In this document: positions 1 to 8,806 of the stretch, piece by piece
How the letters are laid out: each line of letters begins with the position of its first letter
Numbering within the stretch: position 1 is the stretch's first letter
DNA from: an uncultured Alphaproteobacteria bacterium
GTDB taxonomy: Bacteria > Pseudomonadota > Alphaproteobacteria > Rhodobacterales > Rhodobacteraceae
NCBI GenBank assembly: GCA_902537235.1
Contig: CACBAO010000009.1
Coordinates: 1 to 64,000 of the forward strand
Length of the DNA stretch: 64,000 nt
Reading direction: 5' to 3'
Program-made: the position numbers and the translations under genes
The notes under the pieces: model-generated
The model's input: the letters and a program-made list of their open reading frames with translations, nothing else
What the model was told of the DNA's origin: nothing
The model's database searches: none

Positions 1-300
1 ATTCTTTGCTGCGATAATTGAATATACTCCTTTGTTTGCCCCAACATCTATAAAGGTATAGCTTGAAGCGTAAGATTCTAAAAAATTGCTATAAAAAAAT
101 CCATTATTTGCTAAAAAATAAAATCTAAATGTTGCATCATCAAAATTTGAACGACATTTTATGCCGTAGCGAGAGCGCACAATTTTTAAGTCAAATAATC
201 TAAATAAAATTAATTTAATCCTCCAAAAAATATAGAGAAATGTAAAAATAAATCCTCTTTTGTAAGCTTTATGAATTTTTTCTAATACTTTTGAGATTTT
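1..300 (-). CDS. FkbM-family methyltransferase, N-terminal part (runs off window, start unclear)
   Basis: The minus strand is open from 300 to the left edge. It encodes a basic, hydrophobic N-terminal stretch and then the SAM-binding motif I segment FIDVGANKGVYSIIAAKN at positions 55-1. That motif is characteristic of FkbM-type SAM-dependent methyltransferases, which often modify cell-surface sugars. No ATG, GTG or TTG occurs in frame between the upstream TGA (303-301) and a GTG at 180-178, and that GTG has no visible Shine-Dalgarno sequence. The gene may start at GTG 180, use an ATT (276), or have lost its 5' end. The C-terminal majority lies outside the window. The family call rests on one motif; the substrate is unknown. 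Confidence 0.6.
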
Positions 301-419
301 TCAATACCTTTAGAAACTTGGTTATACAGAGCATAAATTCTCTCTTTCGTTATATTCTCATTTAGCTCTTTTATTTTTTTATAAATTATCGGACACGCTA
401 GAATTGTCTCACAACACAT
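282..419 (-). CDS. possible 45-residue ORF of unknown function
   Basis: ATG at 419-417 opens a 45-codon frame ending in TAG at 284-282. The product is charged and lysine/glutamate-rich in its second half, with two cysteines right after the start methionine. I do not recognise it. It overlaps the unclear 5' end of the FkbM frame and lies just downstream of the helix-turn-helix-like ORF, so it could be a real small gene of a decaying accessory segment or a chance frame. No convincing ribosome binding site is visible. Confidence 0.25.
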   Translation of the reverse strand: MCCETILACPIIYKKIKELNENITKERIYALYNQVSKGIEKSQKY

Positions 420-447
420 TTCTAAAGTCCAGTTTGAGACTTCCTGA

Positions 448-801
448 TTAATCTTTCAACCACTCTAACTTCATCTTACTGAACTTCATTTCAGAAGTGT
501 AAGACTGTCGTTCTAGTCGTGCTTGTCGTTCTGCATATCGTTTAAGAACTGAATGAACATTTGAGTTCTTCCATTCATTATTTTTCGCTGTTCGAGAAAC
601 TTCTGCATTCAATAACTTAGCAATCGTTCTGTACCCTTTTCCACTGTCATGAAGCGATTTAATACGTTTATGAGTGTGTTCTTGTTCATCACTCCATAAA
701 TGCTTCGAATACTGTGTAATCAGTGTATTTGTGCTAATTTCGACTGAAAATGTAAGATATTGTTTGTATTCTTCGCTTAAAAACAAGCGATTCAAAATCA
801 T
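448..801 (-). CDS. small helix-turn-helix-like protein, unknown role
   Basis: A 117-residue product whose start codon overlaps the glmS stop as ATGA (801-798), so it is probably translated by coupling to glmS. The middle part has the pattern RIKSLHDSGKGYRTIAKLLN followed by a W..SNVHSVLKRY segment. This resembles the DNA-binding helix-turn-helix found in serine recombinases and in small phage or mobile-element proteins. There is no catalytic resolvase domain, so this is either a stand-alone DNA-binding protein or a fragment of a larger element gene. The C-terminus is strongly basic. It resembles nothing in the glmS pathway, which suggests the segment left of glmS was acquired or rearranged. 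Confidence 0.5.
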   Translation of the reverse strand: MILNRLFLSEEYKQYLTFSVEISTNTLITQYSKHLWSDEQEHTHKRIKSLHDSGKGYRTIAKLLNAEVSRTAKNNEWKNSNVHSVLKRYAERQARLERQSYTSEMKFSKMKLEWLKD

Positions 802-2621
802 TCTACCGTAACTGACTTTGCTAAATTTCTTGGTTGATCAACATCAGTTCCTTTTTCTAAAGCTGTGTAATAGGCTATTAGCTGGAGAGGTAAAGTGTAT
901 AAAATTGGCACCAGAAAATCGGAACAATTGGGTAACTGAAAAATTGATTTGGTTAAATCTTTGGATAACTCTTTACCTTTTTCATCTGTAAACAATATTA
1001 TTTTACCCTTCCTAGCCTTTACTTCCTCCAGATTAGATAACGTTTTCTCAAATACTTGCGTCGATGGGTTCAATGCAACAACCGGCATACTCTTATCAAT
1101 TAACGCTATCGGTCCATGCTTCAACTCCCCTGAAGCATACCCCTCTGCATGTAAATAGCTTATTTCTTTTAACTTCAATGCGCCCTCAAGAGCTATAGGA
1201 TATAAAATATCCCGTCCCAAATATAGAACGCTATTGGACCTTGTAAATTTTTTACACAATTTTCTTATATTTTGATTTTTAGATAGGATTTCCGCATATA
1301 GCCTTGGTAATTCTAATAACCCAATCAACAAGTTAGATCTTTGTTCTTTACTTATTGTGGATAAATCACTTGCGAACTTGATATTTAAAATTTTTAAAAT
1401 TATGAGTTGTGATACAAAAGCTTTTGTAGATGCAACCCCGATCTCTGGCCCCGCTTTTGTTGGAAACACCCAGGTTGCTAAGCGTGCCATTGAGCTTTGT
1501 TCAACATTTATGATAGCGAGAATATTTTTTGAATACTCTCTAGCGTATTTTAATGCACCAATTGTGTCAGCAGTTTCTCCAGATTGGCTTACGAAAACAA
1601 GCAAATCATCTTTATTAACAACCGGAGAGCGGTATCTAAATTCTGATGCTAGTTCTGCATGAGTTGGTAATCCACACAGTTTTTCAAACCAATACTTTGC
1701 AACCAAGCAAGAGTAGAAAGCTGTTCCACACCCAATCAATATGATCCTTTTGAATTCAGTTGCTTCAGGCAAGGTTGGTAACGATAGCGTTTCTTTGGAT
1801 GCATTTAGGTAAAAACCTAAAACTTGTGAAATCACTTGAGGTTGCTCAAAAATTTCTTTTTCCATAAAATGCTTAAACTTGCCTTTATTGAGATTAACAG
1901 GGTCACTATTTAAAATTTGAATGTCCCTATTAACAATTTTACCAGAGGTATCAAATATGTTAACTTTATCTTTGGTGAGAGCAACAACATCTCCTTCTTC
2001 TAAATAACATATTTTTTTTGAAAATAATGATAAAGATGCTGCATCTGAGCTAACAAAATTCTCCTTATCTCCAAAGCCTAGTGCTAATGGAGATCCCTTT
2101 CTTGTTGCGATCAAAAGATCTTCTAAACCTCTGAAAATAAAACATAAAGCAAAAGATCCACGTAATCTTTCAATAGTAAGCCTTACCGCTTCTAAAGGTT
2201 GGCATTTTTCTTTAGAAATTTTTTCTTCAACAAGCTTGGCAATAACCTCCGTGTCTGTTTGCGAATTGAACCTTGTTCCTCTTTCCAGCAATTCATTTTT
2301 AAACTCTGCAAAATTTTCAATAATTCCATTATGTACAACTGCGACATTTCTTGTTAAATGGGGATGTGCGTTTATTTCTGTTGGTTCTCCATGAGTAGCC
2401 CATCTCGTGTGACCGATTCCTACACAACCATCGAATAAATTATGTTTTAATTTGTTTTTTAAAGAGTTTAGTTTTCCTGTACTTTTACTGTGAAATATTT
2501 CTTCCCGTGCGATAACTGCTACTCCGGAGCTGTCATATCCTCTATACTCAAGGCGTTCGAGGCCATCTATTAACCGATCTAAGACCTGTTTTTCAGAAAC
2601 TATGCCAATAATTCCGCACAA
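798..2621 (-). CDS. glmS: glutamine--fructose-6-phosphate aminotransferase (isomerizing)
   Basis: GlmS makes glucosamine-6-phosphate from fructose-6-phosphate and glutamine, the first committed step to peptidoglycan and lipopolysaccharide amino sugars, in the cytoplasm. The 607-residue length matches the family (about 609). The N-terminal class II glutaminase domain starts MCGIIGIV, with Cys2 as nucleophile after Met removal. Two SIS sugar-isomerase domains follow (SQSGETADT near residue 345), and the C-terminus DQPRNLAKSVTVE is the conserved closing segment. It diverges from rpmB. Its stop overlaps the start of the next small ORF. glmM and glmU, which would continue the pathway, are not in the window. 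Confidence 0.97.
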   Translation of the reverse strand: MCGIIGIVSEKQVLDRLIDGLERLEYRGYDSSGVAVIAREEIFHSKSTGKLNSLKNKLKHNLFDGCVGIGHTRWATHGEPTEINAHPHLTRNVAVVHNGIIENFAEFKNELLERGTRFNSQTDTEVIAKLVEEKISKEKCQPLEAVRLTIERLRGSFALCFIFRGLEDLLIATRKGSPLALGFGDKENFVSSDAASLSLFSKKICYLEEGDVVALTKDKVNIFDTSGKIVNRDIQILNSDPVNLNKGKFKHFMEKEIFEQPQVISQVLGFYLNASKETLSLPTLPEATEFKRIILIGCGTAFYSCLVAKYWFEKLCGLPTHAELASEFRYRSPVVNKDDLLVFVSQSGETADTIGALKYAREYSKNILAIINVEQSSMARLATWVFPTKAGPEIGVASTKAFVSQLIILKILNIKFASDLSTISKEQRSNLLIGLLELPRLYAEILSKNQNIRKLCKKFTRSNSVLYLGRDILYPIALEGALKLKEISYLHAEGYASGELKHGPIALIDKSMPVVALNPSTQVFEKTLSNLEEVKARKGKIILFTDEKGKELSKDLTKSIFQLPNCSDFLVPILYTLPLQLIAYYTALEKGTDVDQPRNLAKSVTVE

Positions 2622-2689
2622 GAGTAATCTCCACCCAATTAGCCTCTAACTTATAAATCACTGTTTACTAATAAGTCTAGCTAAATGTC

Positions 2690-2718
2690 TTGACACAGAA
2701 AAGTACTCACAGTACAAA
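2690..2718 (+). promoter_or_regulatory. candidate sigma70-type promoter for rpmB
   Basis: TTGACA at 2690-2695 and TACAAA at 2713-2718 are separated by 17 nt, about 20 nt before the rpmB start. The -35 box is perfect and the -10 box is partial. It sits in the divergent glmS/rpmB spacer. Confidence 0.5.
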
Positions 2719-2738
2719 GCAGTTGTTACGAGGGTATT

Positions 2739-3032
2739 ATGTCTAGAAAGTGCGAATTAACTGGTAAAAAAGCAATGAGTGGCAATAATGTCAGTCATGC
2801 AAAAAATAGGACGAAGAGAAAGTTTTTGCCAAACTTAAACAAAGTGACATTGGCATCTGAAACTCTAGGAAGAGACTTTCAGCTTCGGATTTCGGCATCT
2901 GCGCTTCGAACTATTAACAAACTGGGTGGTCTCGATCCTTTTTTAAAAAAATCAGCTGGAGATGAACTATCTGCAAACGCTATGAAAATAAAGAGAGACA
3001 TTGAAAAACAAGAGATGGAGAAAGCGTCTTAA
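2739..3032 (+). CDS. rpmB: 50S ribosomal protein L28
   Basis: A 97-residue large-subunit protein with the bL28 N-terminus [11 protein letters not shown], the basic segment [18 protein letters not shown] and a later R-rich segment ending in a charged tail. The length agrees with the longer alphaproteobacterial form (about 95-100, against 78 in E. coli). The ATG is preceded by an A/G-rich stretch (gagggtatt). It is divergent from glmS and followed 64 nt later by lepA on the same strand, so the two may share a transcript. Confidence 0.95.
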   Translation: MSRKCELTGKKAMSGNNVSHAKNRTKRKFLPNLNKVTLASETLGRDFQLRISASALRTINKLGGLDPFLKKSAGDELSANAMKIKRDIEKQEMEKAS

Positions 3033-3096
3033 TTAGCAAGTCGCCCTGCTGAAATAGCAATAACTACTTAAAATAGTAAATGATAAAGAGTAACGT

Positions 3097-4896
3097 ATGC
3101 AGCCAATTGAAAAAATTAGGAATTTTTCAATTATAGCTCACATAGACCATGGCAAATCAACTTTGGCTGATAGGTTGATTCAATTTACAAATACCGTTTC
3201 ATCTAGGGATATGAAAGAACAAATTCTAGACTCTATGGATTTAGAAAGAGAACGCGGAATAACAATAAAAGCCAATTCTGTCCGTTTATCTTACAGAGCT
3301 AAAAATGGAAATGAATACATATTGAATTTGATAGATACTCCTGGACATGTTGATTTTTCTTACGAAGTTTCACGATCTATGAGAGCTGTTGAAGGTTCTT
3401 TGTTAGTAGTCGATGCAAGTCAAGGAGTAGAAGCTCAAACCTTGGCAAACGTTTATAGCGCTTTAGAAGCAGACCATGAAATCTTTCCAATCCTAAACAA
3501 AGTGGACCTCCCAGCCTCTGATTGTGATAGAGTGGCACAACAAATAGAAGAGGTTATTGGTCTAGATGCTTCATCAGCATTGCAAATATCTGCAAAAACC
3601 GGAAAAGGTATTGACGAAGTCTTAGAAGCAATCGTCGAAACGTTACCACCTCCGAAGGGAACTTACAATAACCCTCTAAAAGCTATGCTTATTGACAGTT
3701 GGTATGATAGCTACCTAGGAGTGGTAGTTATGATCCGAATTGTTGACGGAGCACTTAAAAAGGGCGACAAAATAATAATGATGCAAAGTGGTGCCAAGTA
3801 TATTGTAGACTCGGTGGGCGTACTGAAACCAAAAATTCAAAATGTTGATAGTTTATCAGCAGGAGAGATAGGGGTCTTTACTGCCTCTATAAAACAAGTA
3901 AGAGATACGCGTGTTGGCGACACTATAACGCTTGAAGGAAGACCTTGTGATGAACCTCTTGCTGGGTATGAACCTGCCAAGCCTGTTGTATTTTGCGGTC
4001 TTTTCCCTGTCGACAGTTCAGAATTTGAAAATTTAAGAGAATCCATTGAAAAATTGGCATTAAACGATTCATCATTCACTTTTGAAATCGAAACCTCTTT
4101 AGCTCTAGGGTTTGGCTTTAGATGTGGTTTTCTTGGCTTACTGCATTTAGAGGTTATAAGAGAACGAATAGAACGCGAGTTTAATATTGACTTAATCACG
4201 ACAGCTCCCAGTGTAGTTTACAGTGTTCAAACAACTGATAATCAATTGCTTAATATTCACAATCCTGCCGATCTTCCAGATGCCTCTAAAATCACCCAAA
4301 TCAAGGAGCCACGGATTAAAGCAACAATTTTAGTTCCAGATGAGTATCTGGGTGACGTTCTAAAGCTTTGTCAAGAAAGGAGAGGCGTGCAAAAAGACTT
4401 AACTTATGTTGGTAGTCGTGCAATGACTATATATGATTTACCTCTGAATGAAGTGGTTTTTGATTTTTACGATAAACTCAAGTCGGTAACAAAGGGTTAC
4501 GCAAGCTTTGATTACCAAATTGATGGTTATCAGGAAGATAATTTAGTAAAGATGCAAATTCTTGTTAATGACGAACCAGTTGATGCCCTTTCAATGATGG
4601 TTCACAGATCAAAGGCAGAGGGTCGTGGACGCAGTTTGTGTGAGAAGTTAAAGGGTCTCATTCCACAACACTTATTTAAAGTCCCTATCCAAGCTGCGAT
4701 TGGTGGTCGAGTTATAGCACGAGAAACAATATCGGCTCTAAGAAAAGATGTAACTGCAAAGTGCTACGGTGGTGATATTACAAGGAAAAGAAAATTACTA
4801 GAGAAGCAAAAGGCAGGCAAAAAGAAAATGCGTCAATTTGGGCGAGTTGAAATCCCCCAACAAGCCTTCATCGACGCATTAAAAATGTCTGATTAA
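3097..4896 (+). CDS. lepA: elongation factor 4 (translation GTPase LepA)
   Basis: LepA is a ribosome-associated GTPase that assists translation and subunit biogenesis under stress. The 599 residues match the family length. The G1 motif AHIDHGKST is at residues 14-22, DTPGH at 80-84 and NKVDLP near 134. The EF-G-like domains II, III and V follow, and the LepA-specific C-terminal domain is rich in lysine and arginine ([19 protein letters not shown]). The C-terminal domain separates it from EF-G. Its stop lies only 4 nt from the stop of the convergent lipoprotein gene, leaving no room for an intrinsic terminator between them. Confidence 0.97.
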   Translation: MQPIEKIRNFSIIAHIDHGKSTLADRLIQFTNTVSSRDMKEQILDSMDLERERGITIKANSVRLSYRAKNGNEYILNLIDTPGHVDFSYEVSRSMRAVEGSLLVVDASQGVEAQTLANVYSALEADHEIFPILNKVDLPASDCDRVAQQIEEVIGLDASSALQISAKTGKGIDEVLEAIVETLPPPKGTYNNPLKAMLIDSWYDSYLGVVVMIRIVDGALKKGDKIIMMQSGAKYIVDSVGVLKPKIQNVDSLSAGEIGVFTASIKQVRDTRVGDTITLEGRPCDEPLAGYEPAKPVVFCGLFPVDSSEFENLRESIEKLALNDSSFTFEIETSLALGFGFRCGFLGLLHLEVIRERIEREFNIDLITTAPSVVYSVQTTDNQLLNIHNPADLPDASKITQIKEPRIKATILVPDEYLGDVLKLCQERRGVQKDLTYVGSRAMTIYDLPLNEVVFDFYDKLKSVTKGYASFDYQIDGYQEDNLVKMQILVNDEPVDALSMMVHRSKAEGRGRSLCEKLKGLIPQHLFKVPIQAAIGGRVIARETISALRKDVTAKCYGGDITRKRKLLEKQKAGKKKMRQFGRVEIPQQAFIDALKMSD

Positions 4897-4900
4897 AAAA

Positions 4901-5290
4901 CTACGCAGGATGGGGATGGATGTGATAAGTTTTCTTTTTACATAGGTAAATATTACCAACGTACCCCGTTGTATTATTGTTTTCAAACCACTCGACCAAA
5001 GAAACAGAATTGCCCCCCATTATTAAAGCCCTGTTCTTTAATTCCACCATAACACTGCGATAATCTTGTGTTTGACCAAAACTAATTTTCATAACTTTTG
5101 TACATGAATTATTCATTCTTAAATTTAAGTCCGGATGCACAGATACGTGTCCCACTCCTTGAGTAGGTATAGTTCCTTGAGAAATCTTTCCAGTAGCACT
5201 AGTACCCGATGCATTTGTTACATTAGGTAGCTGCGGTGAATATGTACACCCAAACAAAAATAAAAAAACTAAAATAGCAGTAATTCTCAT
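4901..5290 (-). CDS. DUF4156-like lipoprotein
   Basis: The ATG at 5290 was chosen because AGGAGA lies 7 nt upstream and the product then begins with a lipoprotein signal, MRITAILVFLFLFGC, whose cysteine would be lipidated. A frame extended to 5323 would put eleven odd residues in front. The 129-residue precursor has a variable linker. Its C-terminal part contains a segment of the form LKNRALIMGGNSVSLVEWFE and ends with GNIYLCKK, resembling the DUF4156 family (for example E. coli YjeI), whose function is unknown. The precursor is probably anchored in a membrane facing the periplasm. Confidence 0.7.
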   Translation of the reverse strand: MRITAILVFLFLFGCTYSPQLPNVTNASGTSATGKISQGTIPTQGVGHVSVHPDLNLRMNNSCTKVMKISFGQTQDYRSVMVELKNRALIMGGNSVSLVEWFENNNTTGYVGNIYLCKKKTYHIHPHPA

Positions 5291-5343
5291 GTTAATATCT
5301 CCTTGAGGAATTATAAACGACATTAGACAAAATTTTTTAATGA

Positions 5344-5916
5344 TTATTTCGTAAAGTTTATTTCAGAAACGTCTATTTTTGCTTGATGATCACGGCCATA
5401 GGCAACTATTCCAATGCTTTTTATGGATGAGCTTTTTATAGTTTTTCTGAGAAAGCTACTTGAGGGTTGGAAAGCGTCCAGTTTTAATTTGATAACACTC
5501 CAGTTTTTTGAAGTTTTGAAGGAAGCATTATAAAATTGCCATGGAAGCAACGTTGAACTCGTTCTGACAAACACATAGTACCGTTCCCCATTTCCTCTAA
5601 CCTTAAGCGAAATACTTCTAATATCATCATCCAATGATTTGGTAAGACTATGTCTAATTTGAATAAATCCGCCGTTATTAGCTGTTGAAACCTGTCCTTC
5701 AAGCCGTACAAAATTATCTGAACCGCTTTTTCCAAAAAATGCCTTTCCACTTGATATGCCACCCATTACACCATCAGTAAAAAACGACCAATTTCTACTT
5801 TTGTTGGGATCAAAGGTCTCAAATGGTTTTTCTGACGCCATACCTAAACTTACCTTAAAAAAAGCCATAATCAAAAATTTGCATGCAAATAGAAGATATT
5901 TATTCCTTCGTAACAT
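5344..5916 (-). CDS. CIA30-domain protein with signal peptide
   Basis: A 190-residue protein with a hydrophobic N-terminal signal (about residues 7-27), so probably exported. The rest matches the CIA30 / NADH:ubiquinone oxidoreductase intermediate-associated protein 30 fold: NWSFFTDGVMGGISSG near the start, GGFIQIRHSL in the middle, LKVRGNGERYYVFVRT, and the closing IKSIGIVAYGR and F/I-rich strand. In bacteria this jelly-roll domain has no assigned activity. Its start overlaps the end of the upstream ytoQ-like gene by 17 nt, suggesting coupled expression. An internal Met at residue 17 could also serve as start with a shorter signal. Confidence 0.75.
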   Translation of the reverse strand: MLRRNKYLLFACKFLIMAFFKVSLGMASEKPFETFDPNKSRNWSFFTDGVMGGISSGKAFFGKSGSDNFVRLEGQVSTANNGGFIQIRHSLTKSLDDDIRSISLKVRGNGERYYVFVRTSSTLLPWQFYNASFKTSKNWSVIKLKLDAFQPSSSFLRKTIKSSSIKSIGIVAYGRDHQAKIDVSEINFTK

Positions 5917-6343
5917 ATTTCAAAACTTCTATTAACTGTTGGTTGTTTTGAACCACGGCCAATGCTGCCGCATCTATCTCCTTAAGTGCATGTTGATGAT
6001 CATCGTCATGCATAATAATTAGCGATTTGCCTTTTGCAGCAGAATATCCAGCGTCAAAAGCTGCATTCCACTGTTTGTACTTTTCTCCAAATTTTACTAC
6101 TACAAGATCCGCACTTTCAATATTTCTTCTAATTCTTATAGAGTTTATTTTCGCACCTTTATGGTCATGCCAGAACTTTATATCCTCACTTCCTAGTATA
6201 TCAGCTCCAGTATTGTCAGAGAGATCATGATCAGTTTCAGGTGCCAAAAACTCTACGTTTAGGTTAGCTTCATTTGCTGCTAATCTTAGCTCCCCTCTCC
6301 AATTCGTATGAATTTCTCCTGATAAATAAATTCGCCAGTCCAT
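5900..6343 (-). CDS. ytoQ: YtoQ family protein
   Basis: The ATG at 6343 is preferred over an upstream TTG (6370): it has GGGAAG just upstream, and the family starts with a motif like MDWRIYLSGEIHT. The 147-residue product has the YtoQ features: an N-terminal LSGEIHTNWR strand, a PETDHDLSDN loop, NSIRIRRNIESADLVVVKFG, then a QWNAAFDAGYS segment. It resembles nucleoside deoxyribosyltransferase-like folds, but its biochemical role is not established. It heads a minus-strand group with the CIA30 and lipoprotein genes and diverges from the aldo/keto reductase. Confidence 0.8.
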   Translation of the reverse strand: MDWRIYLSGEIHTNWRGELRLAANEANLNVEFLAPETDHDLSDNTGADILGSEDIKFWHDHKGAKINSIRIRRNIESADLVVVKFGEKYKQWNAAFDAGYSAAKGKSLIIMHDDDHQHALKEIDAAALAVVQNNQQLIEVLKYVTKE

Positions 6344-6433
6344 AAATCTTCCCAAAAAATTTGTTGTCAAACAATATATCTCTGATTAATAAACACTAAG
6401 AAAAATGTTAATAAATCGTGTGAGGTAAACATA

Positions 6434-7444
6434 ATGGAAAAAAGAAAGCTTGGCAATACAGGAACAAAGGTTGGTGCACTAGGTATAGGTGCGATGTCCT
6501 TTTCTGACTTTTACGGTCCCACAAATACGCAAGAAAGCCACGCGATTTTAAAAATGGCTCTCGATAACGGAATAGATCACATTGACACTGCAAAAGTTTA
6601 TGGAATGGGCCTATCTGAAGAGAGAATTGGGCAGTTTTTAAATACCTTGAACCCAAAAGATAGGCAATTTTTCAAAATAGCTACAAAGGGTGGTATAGAC
6701 AGGAAAAATTTTGATGACAAAGGCACCGTTGTTTTTGATAATTCAAAAGATTTTTTAACTGAAGAATTAAATAATTCGCTTAGACGACTTGGGGTCGACT
6801 GCGTTGAACTTTATTATGTCCATCGAAGAGAAGCAAATAGAGCAATTGAAGAAGTAACAGAAACTTTAGTTGAGTTTATAAAAGATGGAAAAATCAAGCA
6901 ATTTGGGTTCTCAGAAATTGCTCCAACTTCATTGGAAAAAGCTGCATCAATTCACCCAGTTGGAGCGGTGCAATCAGAATATTCTTTAAGCACACGATAC
7001 CCAGAATTAGGCCTCTTACAAAGAACAAAAAATTTAGGAACATCACTGGTGGCGTTTAGCCCTATCGGGAGAAGCCTCTTAACAAACAAGCCACATAATG
7101 CGGAAACTGTTGAAAAAATGGAGTTTCTTAAAGCAAATCCCCGTTTTATAGAACCAAACCTATCTAATAATATACAAGCCACACAAAAATTTCGTGAATA
7201 TGCAGCGGATCTTGGGTGCAAAGCATCAGGTCTTGCAATTGCATGGCTCTTAAAGGTGGATAACCATGTTCTTCCTATACCAGGAACGAGGTCAGTAAGT
7301 CATCTAAAAGAAATGATAGATGGTTGCGAGTTAGATTTGACCGATAGTAACATGAAAGAAATTGAAAATATATTGCCCGTGGGATGGGCACATGGTGATC
7401 GTTATTCGACTGGCCAGTGGTTTGGACCTGAAAAATATTGTTAG
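6434..7444 (+). CDS. aldo/keto reductase
   Basis: A 336-residue NADP-dependent oxidoreductase of the (beta/alpha)8 aldo/keto reductase family. The catalytic tetrad is readable: Asp51 (HIDTAKVYG), Tyr56, Lys85 (IATKGG) and His130 (YYVHRR). The cofactor-binding end has PIPGTRSVSHLKE near residue 277. The protein resembles the YajO/GPR-like branch that reduces aldehydes or quinone-like compounds; the substrate cannot be told from sequence. The ATG has an A/G-rich leader (gtgaggtaaacata). The TAG stop overlaps the stop of the convergent MFS gene by 4 nt (ttag). Confidence 0.9.
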   Translation: MEKRKLGNTGTKVGALGIGAMSFSDFYGPTNTQESHAILKMALDNGIDHIDTAKVYGMGLSEERIGQFLNTLNPKDRQFFKIATKGGIDRKNFDDKGTVVFDNSKDFLTEELNNSLRRLGVDCVELYYVHRREANRAIEEVTETLVEFIKDGKIKQFGFSEIAPTSLEKAASIHPVGAVQSEYSLSTRYPELGLLQRTKNLGTSLVAFSPIGRSLLTNKPHNAETVEKMEFLKANPRFIEPNLSNNIQATQKFREYAADLGCKASGLAIAWLLKVDNHVLPIPGTRSVSHLKEMIDGCELDLTDSNMKEIENILPVGWAHGDRYSTGQWFGPEKYC

Positions 7445-8667
7445 GCTGTCCTCCTAATAATCGGATTGGATGTCCCAAAAAATAACAGCGAACTCACTAT
7501 CAGAATATTTATTAAGTTCCACATTATTCCATTTAGAATAGCAAGCTGATAAGAGTTAGTCGCATCAAAAATCACTCCAGAAATCCAACCCCCAAAAGCC
7601 ATACCGATGACAGTTGCCATTATGACGATTCCTACACGTGCTCCTGCCTCTTGCGGTGGCATGTATTCCCTTACAATGATTGCATAGCTCGGAACTATAC
7701 CACCCTGGGATAAACCAAATATTAAGCTCACGATATAAAGGGAACTCATCTCAGTTGTCGGGTAGTATAAAACTAATCCAATACATTGAAGAGATGAGCC
7801 TAAAAGTAAAGTTTTCACTCCTCCAATAAAATCAACCAAAACACCTGATACTAGTCTTGAAATCACTCCCCCCAATAGCATTAAAGATAACATTTCCGCT
7901 CCAACTTGTGATCCATAACCAAGATCGACACACATTGTGACTAAGTGAATTTGTGGCATTGACATAGCGACACAACAGCAAATCCCTGCAATACTCAGAA
8001 TTATTTGAAGCGTCAAAGGTTTAAAACGGGAAGAAGCCGACCTTGCACTCGCTAGCTTTTCTTGCTCGTCACTAGATTTTTTATCCAAACGTCTACGAAG
8101 AAAAAATGATGCAGGTAAAATTATTATTATGCATGATAAGGCAAGTAAGAAGTAAGATATTCTCCACCCATAATCACTTATTAAATCTCCAAGAAAAATA
8201 GGAAAAATAGCACCAGAAATGTAGTTTCCACTAGCAGTAATTGCGACAGCGATGCCTCGATATTTCTTAAACCAAAGAGAAATATCTGCTAATAAGGGGC
8301 CAAAACTTACTGCTGTTCCTATCCCTATAAAAAGATGAAACAATGCTAACGCAAAGAATGAATCGAAAATTGATGCAAAAACATAACCGAATGCATTTAA
8401 TAATGACGCCAAAACTATTGCCTTTGTAATGCCAAATCGATCTACAATCCGACCTAAAAACACATTTCCTAAAGCAAAACCAAGCATAGTTAAAGTGTAC
8501 GGGATAGACAACACCGATCGCGTTACCTGGAATTCCTCTCCAAGATTAGGCATAATAACCACAATGGCCCACATTCCAGCATTTCCGACAATGGCGATAA
8601 ATAAAGTTATGATTAGGCGTGTTAATGAATAAAAACTATCCGGATAATAGGGTGTTGTTGCGTTCAA
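7441..8667 (-). CDS. major facilitator superfamily transporter
   Basis: A 408-residue polytopic inner-membrane carrier with about twelve hydrophobic segments. It has the MFS loop 2-3 motif (GRIVDRFGITKA, near residues 74-85) and its second-half counterpart (SGVLVDFIGGVKT). A charged central loop (about residues 194-215, RRRLDKKSSDEQEK) separates the halves. It looks like the monocarboxylate/oxalate-formate antiporter-like group often found in marine alphaproteobacteria; the substrate is unknown. It is convergent with the aldo/keto reductase and divergent from the EamA transporter across 139 nt. Confidence 0.85.
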   Translation of the reverse strand: MNATTPYYPDSFYSLTRLIITLFIAIVGNAGMWAIVVIMPNLGEEFQVTRSVLSIPYTLTMLGFALGNVFLGRIVDRFGITKAIVLASLLNAFGYVFASIFDSFFALALFHLFIGIGTAVSFGPLLADISLWFKKYRGIAVAITASGNYISGAIFPIFLGDLISDYGWRISYFLLALSCIIIILPASFFLRRRLDKKSSDEQEKLASARSASSRFKPLTLQIILSIAGICCCVAMSMPQIHLVTMCVDLGYGSQVGAEMLSLMLLGGVISRLVSGVLVDFIGGVKTLLLGSSLQCIGLVLYYPTTEMSSLYIVSLIFGLSQGGIVPSYAIIVREYMPPQEAGARVGIVIMATVIGMAFGGWISGVIFDATNSYQLAILNGIMWNLINILIVSSLLFFGTSNPIIRRTA

Positions 8668-8806
8668 AATGTTTCCTATATTTTAGTATAAAACTGGTGT
8701 GAAACAAATATCGGGCAGTAACACAAGACAATACATATTTTGTTATAGGTAATGTGTCAAAACTTTTATATAGTAACGAGATGGTAGTTGGTTTTAGTTA
8801 AGTATA

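Noticed and set aside
2622-2738. glmS ribozyme ahead of glmS
   Set aside because: The spacer is too short, lacks the ribozyme core, and such ribozymes are typical of Firmicutes.
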